DNA from: Acidimicrobiaceae bacterium
GTDB taxonomy: Bacteria > Actinomycetota > Acidimicrobiia > Acidimicrobiales > UBA10347
Assembly: GCA_003485885.1 (NCBI GenBank)
Contig: DNHM01000191.1
Coordinates: 1,292-29,977, forward strand
Length of the DNA stretch: 28,686 nt
Reading direction: 5' to 3'
Part shown: positions 1-8,180 of the stretch, in pieces
Position numbering within the stretch: position 1 is the first letter of the stretch
Layout of the letters: the number at the start of each line of letters is the position of its first letter
Position numbers and translations under genes: made by a program
The notes under the pieces: generated by a model
Told to the model about the DNA's origin: nothing
The model's database searches: none
Seen by the model: the letters and a program-made list of their open reading frames with translations, nothing else

Positions 1-294
1 CTGATTGTGTGTTCGTCGGTGTGTTCGTTCCTCGACGACTACCCGGCAACAGTCCAGGCGATGGCCGGATTGTTGGTGCCAGGCGGCTTCTTCGTGCAGT
101 GGGATTGGGAACGCGACGATGACGGTGATGCCGAAGATCCTGAAGATGCCCATGGACTCTCTCGTGCCGAGATCACCGATGCGCTGCAATCAGCTGGGCT
201 CGAACACGTGTCGGTCGATGTTGGGTTCGAAGCGGTCGTTGAAGACCAGGTCATGCGCCCGCTGATGGGGCATGGCCGCCGATCAACTAACTAA
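1..294 (+). CDS. SAM-dependent methyltransferase, C-terminal part (5' truncated by window edge)
   Basis: An open frame runs from base 1 to the TAA at 292-294 and has no internal start that would make a complete protein. It encodes about 97 residues. The sequence has the late half of a class I methyltransferase: a strand ending in VCSSVCSFLDDYP, then LLVPGGFFVQWDW (the post-motif LLxPGGxFV segment), then an acidic loop and a helix LSRAEITDALQSAGL, ending MRPLMGHGRR. SAM-binding motif I (GxGxG) must lie upstream of the window, so substrate and family cannot be assigned further. Its stop overlaps the stop of the convergent GST-like gene by 4 bp, leaving no room for a separate terminator. Confidence 0.8.
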   Translation: MIVCSSVCSFLDDYPATVQAMAGLLVPGGFFVQWDWERDDDGDAEDPEDAHGLSRAEITDALQSAGLEHVSVDVGFEAVVEDQVMRPLMGHGRRSTN

Positions 295-929
295 CTGGTC
301 CCCACCGGGAACACGCCAGGCATGATGGTGAAACCGGGCAGTGCCTTGACTCGATCAGTCCAACGGCGCAGCGCCGGATAGTCGAGTCGTGATACCCCAC
401 CCTCTTCGGACAACACCACATCGGGGAAGATGGCGATGTCGGCAATCGTGGGATGCGAGCCGGAGCACACCCAGTCCAAACCTTCGCGTTCTCGGAACCA
501 CAGGTGTTCGTCGAGCACTCGGAACAGCCGGTGGGCGCCCGCTCGGCACACATCGATGTCGAAGTCGTAACCCAGGTTCACGTACAACCGTGCTGCCGAT
601 GCGGTGTTGGTGGTGCCTTCGGCGAACAACAACCACGAGGCCGCCTCGCCCAATAGTTGGGGATCGCCGGTGGGATACCACTGGCCGCTGGGGTCGTACT
701 TGGCCGCCAGGTACACCAGGATGGCGTGGGCGTCCCACAACACGTAGCCGTCGTCGTCGATGACCGGTATGTGTCCCAGCGGATTGATCTTCTTGAACTC
801 GTCGCTCTTGTGTTCGAGTCCGGGAAAGAAGTCAACGGGTACCGATTCATACGGCACGTCGAGCAGGCTCAATATCAGTCGTTGCTTGTAGCAGTTGGCC
901 GACAGTTCGTAGTCGTACAGCTTGATCAT
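291..929 (-). CDS. ndmE: GST-like subunit, NdmE-type (N-demethylase complex)
   Basis: This 212-aa protein has a glutathione-S-transferase fold. An N-terminal thioredoxin-like domain (about 1-80; MIKLYDYELS, cis-Pro in GHIPVID, DAHAILVYLA) is followed by a helical domain with the conserved HPTIADIAIFP N-cap motif. I chose ATG 929 because the protein then begins exactly at the GST fold and an AGGGG lies upstream. The longer frame to 986 would overlap the preceding gene. It is the last gene of the operon, 13 bp after the NdmD-like reductase. In Pseudomonas the GST-like NdmE is a structural partner of NdmC and NdmD, and the same three-gene set is adjacent here. The residue that normally contacts the gamma-glutamyl group of glutathione (Ser in the D/E-S-x-AI motif) is Ala (DAHAI), which fits a structural rather than catalytic role. 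A free-standing GST remains possible. Confidence 0.85.
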   Translation of the reverse strand: MIKLYDYELSANCYKQRLILSLLDVPYESVPVDFFPGLEHKSDEFKKINPLGHIPVIDDDGYVLWDAHAILVYLAAKYDPSGQWYPTGDPQLLGEAASWLLFAEGTTNTASAARLYVNLGYDFDIDVCRAGAHRLFRVLDEHLWFREREGLDWVCSGSHPTIADIAIFPDVVLSEEGGVSRLDYPALRRWTDRVKALPGFTIMPGVFPVGTS

Positions 930-942
930 CGTGCGCCCCTGC

Positions 943-2703
943 CTAGATGTCGAGCACGAGGCGGTCGGACGTGGCCCGTGAAACACAGGTCATGATTTGA
1001 TCGCCGGCGTCTCGCTCGGTCTGTTTCAGATGCACGTCTTGGTGATCGATGTCGCCTTCGATAACGGGGACGACGCAGGTGCCACAGGCACCCTGTTCAC
1101 ACGACGACGGCATAGCCACACCATGATCACGGAGCACCTCAAGAATCGTGGTGCCCGACGGCACCTGCAACGTGACCGCCGATCGAGCGAGTGCGATCTC
1201 GAAACTCGACGAGTCGTCGATTTCAGTTGTGTTCTTGAAGTACTCGAAGTGCACTGCCTGATCGGGCCAGCCAGCTTCGGCCGCAATCGTGCGGGCTGCT
1301 TCGAGCATGGGTCCGGGCCCACAGATGTAGGCCTGGTTGGCGTGGTCGTATCCCTGGAGCACCCGGGTGAGTTCAGCAGAGGTTTCGCCCGGCGATAGGC
1401 CGAGGTGCACGGTGACGTAGTCGCCGAGCGTGCTGCGTATTTCGTCGAACGCCAGGTGTTCTTCTGCCTGGGCGAAGTAGTGCAGCTCAAAAGCGAGCCC
1501 CATGGGTTGCAACGCCTGAGTCATGGCCAGCATGGGTGTCACGCCGATGCCGCCGGCGATGAACACGGTGCGAAGTGCGTCGCGCCGCAGCGGGAAGTTG
1601 TTGCGAGGTTCTGAGATCGCCAACACGTCTCCCTCGTTCACCGTGTCGTGTAGCGCCTGGGATCCACCGGTGGACTCGGCTTCGAGTTTGACGCCGATTC
1701 GGTAACAGGCTGTGTCGCCTGGCCCATTGGTGATGGAGTACTGGCGCACCAGGCCGTTGGGCAGATGGACATCGATATGTGCACCCGGCTGGAACGTGGG
1801 TAGCGGGTTACCGGTGGAGACCAGTTCGAACGCCATGATGTCGTGGGCGGTTTCCCACTTGCGGGCGACCTGCACTCGCAACGGCGCCGAACGATTGGTT
1901 TCGCGCTCGGGCATGACCGACAACGCCAGCGACACCTGGTCGATGGTTGCCACCATGGGTTCGGGAGCTGGCTGGTCGGTGGCCGCCGTTTCAGCCAAGG
2001 CCACGAGCTGGCCAAGTCGGGTCGCATGATGGCGGAGTACGGCGATCTGCTCGGAATCAGCAGGCGTGTCGGTGAGTACTGCGCGGATCACCGAACGGTC
2101 CGAGTCGACCGGTTGCACAAAGAACACCGCGGTACTGTGGTAGTTCGCACCGGTGGCTGTCAGGGCGAGCGCGAAGTCACCAAGCTCGGTCACGGCCATG
2201 GCGGCATGGTCGCCGTCGAGTGCTCCGACCGGCTGGAAGCGGTGATCTCGGAGCTGGGCGAGCACGATCTCGGCCGAGGCATTCACTGGCAAGCTGCGCA
2301 GAGTGAACGGTGTGCCATCGTCGAGCATGGGTACCAACGGAGGTTCACCCACGGGATCTTCGCCTGACCACACCAGGCCATACCGTTCGACGGCTGGAAA
2401 GGTGCGGTTGCAGATGGTGCGTGCCGGCGCATCGGCGGGGTGTGCCGGTATGTAGGTGCAGCCAGCGGAGCGGTTCGCATACCGCCAGCCGTGATAACGA
2501 CACGTCAGTTCATTGCCGTCGTTGGTGCCGATGGACAGCCGAACACCACGGTGCAGGCAACGGTTCTCCCACACGTTTACGAAGTCGTCGTCGGCTCTCC
2601 ACACCGCAACCTCGCGACCCAGTAGCTGGCCGTGAAAGATGTGGTGCTGGGGCAGGTCAATCGAGGTGGCAACCGGATGCCACAGGCTCCTTGGATCGCT
2701 CAT
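943..2703 (-). CDS. ndmD: Rieske-FNR-ferredoxin fusion reductase, NdmD-like
   Basis: This 586-aa redox protein has three modules. First is a Rieske [2Fe-2S] domain, with C49-x-H51 in CLHRG and C68-x2-H71 in CRYHGW. A linker of about 110 residues follows, resembling a decayed oxygenase domain without an iron motif. Second is a phthalate-dioxygenase-reductase-type flavin/NAD(P)H domain (RQYS at 320-323 for flavin, GGIGVTP at 384-390, CGPGPM at 461-466). Third is a C-terminal plant-type ferredoxin with C535, C540, C543 and C573. Ordinary VanB-type reductases are about 320 aa and lack the Rieske domain. The extra N-terminal Rieske centre is the hallmark of NdmD of caffeine-degrading Pseudomonas. 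The ATG overlaps the upstream TGA (ATGA), so translation is coupled to the oxygenase subunit that lacks a Rieske centre. It probably passes NAD(P)H electrons to that subunit and perhaps to the complete Rieske oxygenase at 12033-13052. Confidence 0.9.
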   Translation of the reverse strand: MSDPRSLWHPVATSIDLPQHHIFHGQLLGREVAVWRADDDFVNVWENRCLHRGVRLSIGTNDGNELTCRYHGWRYANRSAGCTYIPAHPADAPARTICNRTFPAVERYGLVWSGEDPVGEPPLVPMLDDGTPFTLRSLPVNASAEIVLAQLRDHRFQPVGALDGDHAAMAVTELGDFALALTATGANYHSTAVFFVQPVDSDRSVIRAVLTDTPADSEQIAVLRHHATRLGQLVALAETAATDQPAPEPMVATIDQVSLALSVMPERETNRSAPLRVQVARKWETAHDIMAFELVSTGNPLPTFQPGAHIDVHLPNGLVRQYSITNGPGDTACYRIGVKLEAESTGGSQALHDTVNEGDVLAISEPRNNFPLRRDALRTVFIAGGIGVTPMLAMTQALQPMGLAFELHYFAQAEEHLAFDEIRSTLGDYVTVHLGLSPGETSAELTRVLQGYDHANQAYICGPGPMLEAARTIAAEAGWPDQAVHFEYFKNTTEIDDSSSFEIALARSAVTLQVPSGTTILEVLRDHGVAMPSSCEQGACGTCVVPVIEGDIDHQDVHLKQTERDAGDQIMTCVSRATSDRLVLDI

Positions 2704-3578
2704 GCTGCGGGGATGACGCCGTAGGTGACTCCGAGATCAGACAACCACCGTCGGTAGGCAATCGCGACCTTGTCGGCACGGATGGGTGTCTCGGCTCGAG
2801 GATCAAGCGGCAACAGCTTGGGGTATTGGTTCTCGAGGATTGGTTTGTCCTGACCAAAGATGGTCTGTTGGAACTTGCGGATCACGGTCTCGCTGTTGTC
2901 GGGATCCAGCAAACACAAGAACATGTGGGCCTCGATACGGTCCTCAGCTATCGGTCGGCAGAACAGCGCAATGACATCCATACGTTCGGCAGCCAGGGGT
3001 GTGGTTTTGTACAGAATCACGCAATACGGATGTGGCACCCGGTACAGATAGTCGCTCATCTGCCCTTCGGTCGAAGTGGTGGCCGCACGAGGCTGGTAAA
3101 AGACACACTCGGTCGCCCACACATCGTTGGTGTCAGGGTCGATGTGGACGTCGTATTCAGCGACCTCGGTATGGGGTTCGGCGCCGAGTACGTCGGTGTG
3201 GACATAGGGGAAGTGGCCCATGTCCAAGAAGTTCTCGATTGCACGGGGTGCGGATACGTGCACGCCGATGGTGCCTGCGTGAATATTGCGGCGATCGGGC
3301 TCGGCAAACTCGGGGATTGCGAACAGTGCTTCCGGCGGTGAACCCAAACAGACCCAGACATACAAGTACTCGACAAGCACCGGCAACGCGGTGGCGTCGG
3401 CATCGGCGGCTAACCATACGACCGGAGCACCATCAGTGTCGAGCTGGTAGCTGAGCTGTTCGCCCAACAAGATCGTGTGCCCGACGTTGTCTGCGGTCAT
3501 TTCATCAAGTGGCAGCAGGGGGTGCCATTGGTCGAGAATGACCGGGTCTGCACATGTGGTTGCAACGGTCGGCGTCAT
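2700..3578 (-). CDS. ndmC: Rieske-less oxygenase catalytic subunit, NdmC-like
   Basis: This 292-aa protein is homologous to the catalytic (START-fold) half of Rieske non-haem iron oxygenases. ENFLDMGHFPYVH (115-127) supplies the mononuclear iron site D119/H122/H127, N116 precedes it, and the C-terminal ADKVAIAYRRWL is typical of VanA/NdmA/NdmB-type demethylases. The first ~75 residues still resemble the edge of a Rieske domain (YLYVWVCLG follows the cluster in relatives), but there is no C-x-H...C-x2-H motif anywhere, so no Rieske cluster can bind. The missing centre is carried by the downstream fusion protein, as in NdmC/NdmD. ATG 3578 has GAGGA 5 nt upstream; the preceding gene ends 8 bp earlier. 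The family reaction would be NAD(P)H- and O2-dependent N-demethylation releasing formaldehyde. The exact substrate (N7-methylpurine by analogy) is inferred. Confidence 0.88.
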   Translation of the reverse strand: MTPTVATTCADPVILDQWHPLLPLDEMTADNVGHTILLGEQLSYQLDTDGAPVVWLAADADATALPVLVEYLYVWVCLGSPPEALFAIPEFAEPDRRNIHAGTIGVHVSAPRAIENFLDMGHFPYVHTDVLGAEPHTEVAEYDVHIDPDTNDVWATECVFYQPRAATTSTEGQMSDYLYRVPHPYCVILYKTTPLAAERMDVIALFCRPIAEDRIEAHMFLCLLDPDNSETVIRKFQQTIFGQDKPILENQYPKLLPLDPRAETPIRADKVAIAYRRWLSDLGVTYGVIPAA

Positions 3579-3586
3579 GGTTGTCC

Positions 3587-4579
3587 TCAGTCACCTACGG
3601 CCAGGGCCGCAAACTTCTCTGCGAGATAGTCCATGGCCGCAATGGGTTCGTAACGAGCCGGATTTTCAGGGCTCACGCATGTCGGCAGAGGCACGATCAC
3701 TGCATCTGCGTCGGGCTCGTGGAAGAAAATCAGGCTGATCAGTTCCTCGTTTGGAGCCCCCGCTGCTGGCGGCAAGACGCGGTGTTCATTGGAGCGCCAG
3801 CGGTCGTTGGTCCACTGTTTCAGCATGTCGCCGGTATTCACAATGAGGCTGCTGTCGATGCACGGTGCGTCGATCCAGTTGCCGGCATCGTCGAGTACTT
3901 GCAGACCGCCAACACCCGGTTGGCGATCAAGAATGGTGACGGTGCCAAAGTCGGTGTGGGGGCCAATCCGATACTGCCCTTCGACCGGGTCTTCTCGGGT
4001 GAATGGCCAGTACCAGTTGAGGGTTCCGGTTGATGTGGTGTTGCGGCAATGGTCGAGCAGGTGCTCCTGCTCCAGACCCAGCGCAAGAGCAAACAGCTGG
4101 AGCAACTCATCAGCAAGCTCGCGAGCGCCACGCCAGAAGAGCTCGGCGGCGGGTTGCAACGTGGAGGGCGTATCGGGCCACAGGTTCGGGGCGTACCACA
4201 TGGGGTGCTGGTCCCGCAGCGACTCATCGGCGACGTCGACCGTTCCGTAGGCGAAGGTCTCCTTGAGATCGGGTGGTGTGTCGACGCCATAGGTCGCTGC
4301 GTTGGACTCTTTGCCGCCGCCGACCCAACCTCGGTACACATCATTGGTAGGCACCAGCTTGGCCTTCTCGGCTTCGGGCATGTGGAAGAAGTCGGCGCAC
4401 GCAGCTCGCGTGTTGGCAAGCACTGTTGGGTCGATTCCATGGTTGATCACGACCAAAAAGCCGCACCGTCGAAGGTGGGAATCGACGGTGGCCGCGAGTT
4501 CGGCGCGCGCCGATGTGTCGCCGTTGAACCAGGGGGCGAGGTCGACGAGCGGGATGAAGTCGGCGTCTGAAGTGGTCAT
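3587..4579 (-). CDS. Isopenicillin N synthase-family Fe(II) (2-oxoglutarate) oxygenase
   Basis: This 330-aa protein has the DIOX_N/2OG-FeII layout: an N-terminal FIPLVDLAPW, RRCGFLVVINHGID, then the jelly-roll core with iron ligands HTD (H208, D210) and a distal H266 in SNEHRV. The usual R-x-S that anchors the 2-oxoglutarate carboxylate reads L280-I-S282 (EELISLIFF), so the Arg is absent and the cosubstrate mode is uncertain. ATG 4579 is preceded by AGGAG with 5-nt spacing. It sits between the permease genes (15 bp after) and the NdmC-like gene (8 bp before), so it belongs to the same operon. Members of this fold oxidise purine-, pyrimidine- or amino-acid-like small molecules. A role in dealkylating or hydroxylating the imported substrate is inference. 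Confidence 0.85.
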   Translation of the reverse strand: MTTSDADFIPLVDLAPWFNGDTSARAELAATVDSHLRRCGFLVVINHGIDPTVLANTRAACADFFHMPEAEKAKLVPTNDVYRGWVGGGKESNAATYGVDTPPDLKETFAYGTVDVADESLRDQHPMWYAPNLWPDTPSTLQPAAELFWRGARELADELLQLFALALGLEQEHLLDHCRNTTSTGTLNWYWPFTREDPVEGQYRIGPHTDFGTVTILDRQPGVGGLQVLDDAGNWIDAPCIDSSLIVNTGDMLKQWTNDRWRSNEHRVLPPAAGAPNEELISLIFFHEPDADAVIVPLPTCVSPENPARYEPIAAMDYLAEKFAALAVGD

Positions 4580-4594
4580 GGTTACTCCTGGGAT

Positions 4595-5542
4595 CTACCG
4601 AGCTTCACGAGAATAGGGTTGGGCCAACGCTGCGGGAGCGGCAAGTCGTCGGGCCCGGTTCGGGCTGGCCGAGACCAGTATGACAACGAGATAGGCGGCG
4701 ATGAACGGCATCATCTTCAAGAAGTCCGATGGCACGTTTACCTGCGCCAACTGCAACGTGAATCCCAGGCCGTTCAGGCCACCGAACGCAAACGCGCCGA
4801 TCAACGCGAGCCATGGTCGCCATCCGGCCAAGATGACCAGTGCGACGGCGATCCAGCCAATGCCAGCGGTAAGCCCGTTCTGCCAGGTGCCAACGATGGC
4901 AACCGTGAGGTAGGCGCCGCCGGCACCCGCCCCGAACCCGCCGATTGCAGTGGCTAGGTAACGCATCTTGGTGACCGAGATGCCAGCAGCATCGGCAGAA
5001 GCGGGGTCTTCGCCAACCGCCCGCAATGCCAGACCGACCGACGTGCGGTTAAGCACATAGGTGGCAGTGATCACGGCGACCACGCCGAGATAGACGATTA
5101 GGTCGTGGCCGAACACGATTGGTCCGACGGCGGGAAGGTCACGCATCGAGCTCGGAAACAGGGGCGTGACCTCGACAGCATTGCGGGCCGAGAGCAAGCT
5201 TGGTTCACCACTGGTACCGATAAACGACGAGAACCCGGATCCGACGATCACGAGCGACAGTCCCGACACGGTCTGGTCCACTCGTAAGGTCACCGCGAGC
5301 ACTGCATGAACGAGCGAGAGAGCGACACCGCCGAACCCACCGACGATGATGGCCACCATCAGACTGCCGGTGGTGTTGCCAGCCCAGAAACCAATGACCG
5401 CGCCTACGAGCATCATGCCCTCGATGCCCAGGTTCATGACCCCCGATCGATTCGTGATGATCTCGCCCAACGCTGCGAACAAAATGGGGGTTGAGGCGAC
5501 GATGGCACTCGCAATCGAGAGGATCAGGACACTGTCGTTCAT
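4595..5542 (-). CDS. ABC transporter permease, nucleoside/BMP type (second permease)
   Basis: This 315-aa hydrophobic protein has about eight or more membrane segments and belongs to the branched-chain-like permease family. The early segment LGEIITNRSGVMNLGIEGMM is diagnostic of the YufQ/NupQ (NupQ-type guanosine/nucleoside) permeases, and GEDPASADAAGISV is the cytoplasmic EAA-like loop that contacts the ATPase. Its ATG overlaps the stop of the first permease (ATGA, 5539-5542). Together with the next two genes and the BMP lipoprotein it forms a complete importer. Family substrates are purine nucleosides or nucleobases. Confidence 0.9.
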   Translation of the reverse strand: MNDSVLILSIASAIVASTPILFAALGEIITNRSGVMNLGIEGMMLVGAVIGFWAGNTTGSLMVAIIVGGFGGVALSLVHAVLAVTLRVDQTVSGLSLVIVGSGFSSFIGTSGEPSLLSARNAVEVTPLFPSSMRDLPAVGPIVFGHDLIVYLGVVAVITATYVLNRTSVGLALRAVGEDPASADAAGISVTKMRYLATAIGGFGAGAGGAYLTVAIVGTWQNGLTAGIGWIAVALVILAGWRPWLALIGAFAFGGLNGLGFTLQLAQVNVPSDFLKMMPFIAAYLVVILVSASPNRARRLAAPAALAQPYSREAR

Positions 5543-6642
5543 GCTGCTGCCTCGGTCTCTGTAGCCGTCGCGTCGGTGCGTGCGAGGCTGACGCTGTTGG
5601 TGACAAAGAACTCACCTGCGGTCACCGTCAGGAAGATCAGGCCCTGAAGTAACAGGACCACTTCGACATTGATACCGATCGATTGCAGCCGGCTTCCTGA
5701 GGTCGCTATCGCTGCCAGGAAGATCGAGACCGGAACGACACCCAACGGGTTGGACCGAGCCACTACCGCAACGATGATGCCGGTGAAACCAATATTGGTG
5801 GTCAGCGCTACTGGCTCGAGGCCCTTGGTCACACCGCTGACCTCGCTGACCCCGGCGATTGCTGCGAGCGCACCGGAGAGCGCAAGCACAGTCAAGGTCT
5901 TGAGCCGAACACTCATGCCCGCGTAACTCGCGGCCCTTGGTGAGTCGCCGATGGTGCGGATCTGAAACCCCCACGAGGTCTTACGCAACAGCCACCACAA
6001 AAATACGGCGGCAACAACCGCGATGATGATGCCGATATGCAGACGTCCTGAAATGCTGGGCATCACCGCGTTTTCGGGCAGACGTTTTCCACCTGGTACC
6101 GGACGTCGCGGATCGCGCCAGAAGCTCCGCGAACCAAAGATCAACCAGTTCATGAGCGACAGCGCAATGAAGTTGAGCATCAAGGTGGTGATGATCTCGT
6201 CGGCGTTGAAATACGCCTTGGGGATTGCGGCGAGGAGCGCCCATAAGGCACCGGCTAGAGCACCAACGATGAGCATGGCGCTGAGCATGAGTGGCATTGG
6301 CGTGCTTGCAGGCAACGCGAGTCCGACCCAGCTGGCGCCAATAGCTCCTAGGTAGAGCTGGCCTTCACCGCCGATGTTGTAGACCCGCATCTGAAACGCA
6401 ACCGCCGCAGCGAGTCCGGTGAGAATCAATGGTGTGGCCAGTGCCAGCGTGCGTGACTGTGATTTCCAGCCGTTGAGGCTGGCATCGAACATTGTGCGAT
6501 ACGCCTCGATCGGATCATTGCCGGCGATGGCAAGGATGATCGCCCCCAATAACAGTGCAAACCCCAGGGCCCCCACCGGCACGCCGAAGCGCACCGACGG
6601 TCCAGTGACCCCTCGGGGCATGACCCGTATCGGGCTCCTCAT
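5539..6642 (-). CDS. ABC transporter permease, nucleoside/BMP type (first permease)
   Basis: This 367-aa membrane protein is the YufP/NupP-type partner permease. After an N-terminal segment (FALLLGAIILAIAGNDPIEA) it has the family signature AFQMRVYNIGGEGQLYLGAI and a later coupling loop IGDSPRAASYAGMSV. The ATG at 6642 overlaps the ATPase stop (ATGA), which indicates translational coupling. The C-terminus is hydrophilic and Ala/Thr-rich. It is one half of the channel for the imported nucleoside-like compound. The pairing of two unequal permeases with a double ATPase is standard for this family. Confidence 0.9.
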   Translation of the reverse strand: MRSPIRVMPRGVTGPSVRFGVPVGALGFALLLGAIILAIAGNDPIEAYRTMFDASLNGWKSQSRTLALATPLILTGLAAAVAFQMRVYNIGGEGQLYLGAIGASWVGLALPASTPMPLMLSAMLIVGALAGALWALLAAIPKAYFNADEIITTLMLNFIALSLMNWLIFGSRSFWRDPRRPVPGGKRLPENAVMPSISGRLHIGIIIAVVAAVFLWWLLRKTSWGFQIRTIGDSPRAASYAGMSVRLKTLTVLALSGALAAIAGVSEVSGVTKGLEPVALTTNIGFTGIIVAVVARSNPLGVVPVSIFLAAIATSGSRLQSIGINVEVVLLLQGLIFLTVTAGEFFVTNSVSLARTDATATETEAAA

Positions 6643-8180
6643 GAGCTTGCCTGTATGGCGGGGTCTGGGGTGCCGGATCCGGTCATGAGTAAGCCGATCT
6701 CGTCGAGATCAAGTTCATCGCTAGCGAAGGATCCAACGATGCGGCCCTTAAACATCACCAGCACGACATCGGACATCTTGACGATTTCGTCGAGGTCCTC
6801 GGAGAAGACCAAGACACCTCGCTTGGCTCGTTCTTCGATGATGTGTGCCCGCACCGCTTCAGCAGCTGCCATATCCAGGCCACGAGTTGGCGCTGCAGCC
6901 AGCAGTACCTGGTGATCCTCATTCAGCTCGCGCGCCAAGATGGCCTTTTGCAGATTGCCGCCCGACATCAGGCTTACTCGCATACCGCTGCGGTTACCGC
7001 GTACGTCGAACTTCTCGACCAGCTTGTTCATGGTCTTTTCGATCTCGGTGTTGGACAACACGCCTCGGCGAGAGTGGGGCGACCGGTCGTAACTCTTGAG
7101 CACGATGTTGTGTTCGAGTGGAAGCCCGGGGGCGAGCCCAACCCCCAGTCGGTCCTCGGGCACATAGGCCAGCCCGGCTTGGGCCGTCTTCTTTGGGCCC
7201 GCCGTGGTGCAGTCGGTGCCGGCGATCTCGATGGTGCCGTTCACCGGGGTTCGGAGTCCAGCGATCACCTCTTGCAGCTCTCGCTGACCGTTTCCGGCAA
7301 CGCCCGCGACCCCCACGACTTGACCTCGGCGCACTGTAAAGCTGGCATCGTCGACCGCCATCAAGCCGTGGTCGCCCTGCACACTCACGCCTGATAACGA
7401 CAGGACCGGCTCGCCGATGTCGTGGGCCGTTGCAAAGTTGGTTCTTTCTGCGGCGGCGCTGTCGCCGAACATCATCCTCGCCACCTCGGCTGGAGTTGTA
7501 TCAGCAGTAGTGACAGAGCCAGCATTGACGCCCCGCCGCAGCACGGTGATGCGGTCGGTGTACGCCATGGTCTCAGCCATCTTGTGCGATACCAGTACGA
7601 CAGAGTGTCCCTTGGCGACCATGGTCGAGACAGCTTCGAAGAGCCGGTCGGTTTCTTGGGCCGCCAACACTGCGGTGGGCTCGTCGAGGATGAGTATCCG
7701 GGCACCTCGGAAGAGCTGCTTCAGGATCTCGACCCGCTGTTGCTCACCCACGGAGAGTTGCCAGATCGATGCGGTTGGATTGACATGCAGCCCGAATTCC
7801 TCGGCAAGATCAGCGACCATCGATTCGACTTGTCGCATCGATCGCGGCCTCTGCCTCTTGTGCATGCCGAGCACGACGTTCTGCGCCACCGTGAAACTAT
7901 CGACAAGACGAAAGTGTTGGTAGACCATGCCGACGCCATGGTTCGAGGCGTCTTGGGGCGAGCGAAACTGCACTGCTTGGCCGTCGATTGACACCGTGCC
8001 TGAGTTGGGTTTGTACAAACCCGACAGCACCGAACACAACGTGGACTTGCCAGCCCCGTTTTCGCCGAGCAGACCATGAATTTCACCACCCCGAAGATCG
8101 AAATCGACCGAGTCGATGGCAGGTACGCCATAGAACGACTTGGTTAGATTTCGAACCTCGAGGTGGGTGGCCGAATTCAC
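6639..8180 (-). CDS. Double-domain ABC ATPase of nucleoside/BMP importer
   Basis: This protein of about 513 aa has two fused nucleotide-binding domains. Domain 1 is canonical: LLGENGAGKST (Walker A), LSVGEQQRVEILK (signature) and ILILDEPTAV (Walker B). Domain 2 is degenerate as in sugar and nucleoside importers of this class: VAGNGQRELQ replaces Walker A, followed by LMSGGNLQKAILAREL and APTRGLD. I chose the GTG at 8180, which overlaps the TGA of the binding-protein gene (GTGA, 8177-8180). The longer frame to ATG 8219 would run 43 bp into that gene and add an unrelated Arg-rich tail. It is homologous to YufO/NupO. It energises the two permeases encoded immediately downstream. Confidence 0.9.
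   Translation of the reverse strand: MNSATHLEVRNLTKSFYGVPAIDSVDFDLRGGEIHGLLGENGAGKSTLCSVLSGLYKPNSGTVSIDGQAVQFRSPQDASNHGVGMVYQHFRLVDSFTVAQNVVLGMHKRQRPRSMRQVESMVADLAEEFGLHVNPTASIWQLSVGEQQRVEILKQLFRGARILILDEPTAVLAAQETDRLFEAVSTMVAKGHSVVLVSHKMAETMAYTDRITVLRRGVNAGSVTTADTTPAEVARMMFGDSAAAERTNFATAHDIGEPVLSLSGVSVQGDHGLMAVDDASFTVRRGQVVGVAGVAGNGQRELQEVIAGLRTPVNGTIEIAGTDCTTAGPKKTAQAGLAYVPEDRLGVGLAPGLPLEHNIVLKSYDRSPHSRRGVLSNTEIEKTMNKLVEKFDVRGNRSGMRVSLMSGGNLQKAILARELNEDHQVLLAAAPTRGLDMAAAEAVRAHIIEERAKRGVLVFSEDLDEIVKMSDVVLVMFKGRIVGSFASDELDLDEIGLLMTGSGTPDPAIQASS

Noticed and set aside
2310..3341. A 343-residue plus-strand open frame opposite the NdmD/NdmC-like genes
   Set aside because: It is Arg/Cys/Gly-rich, matches no recognisable family, and lies antisense to two genes with clear catalytic motifs.
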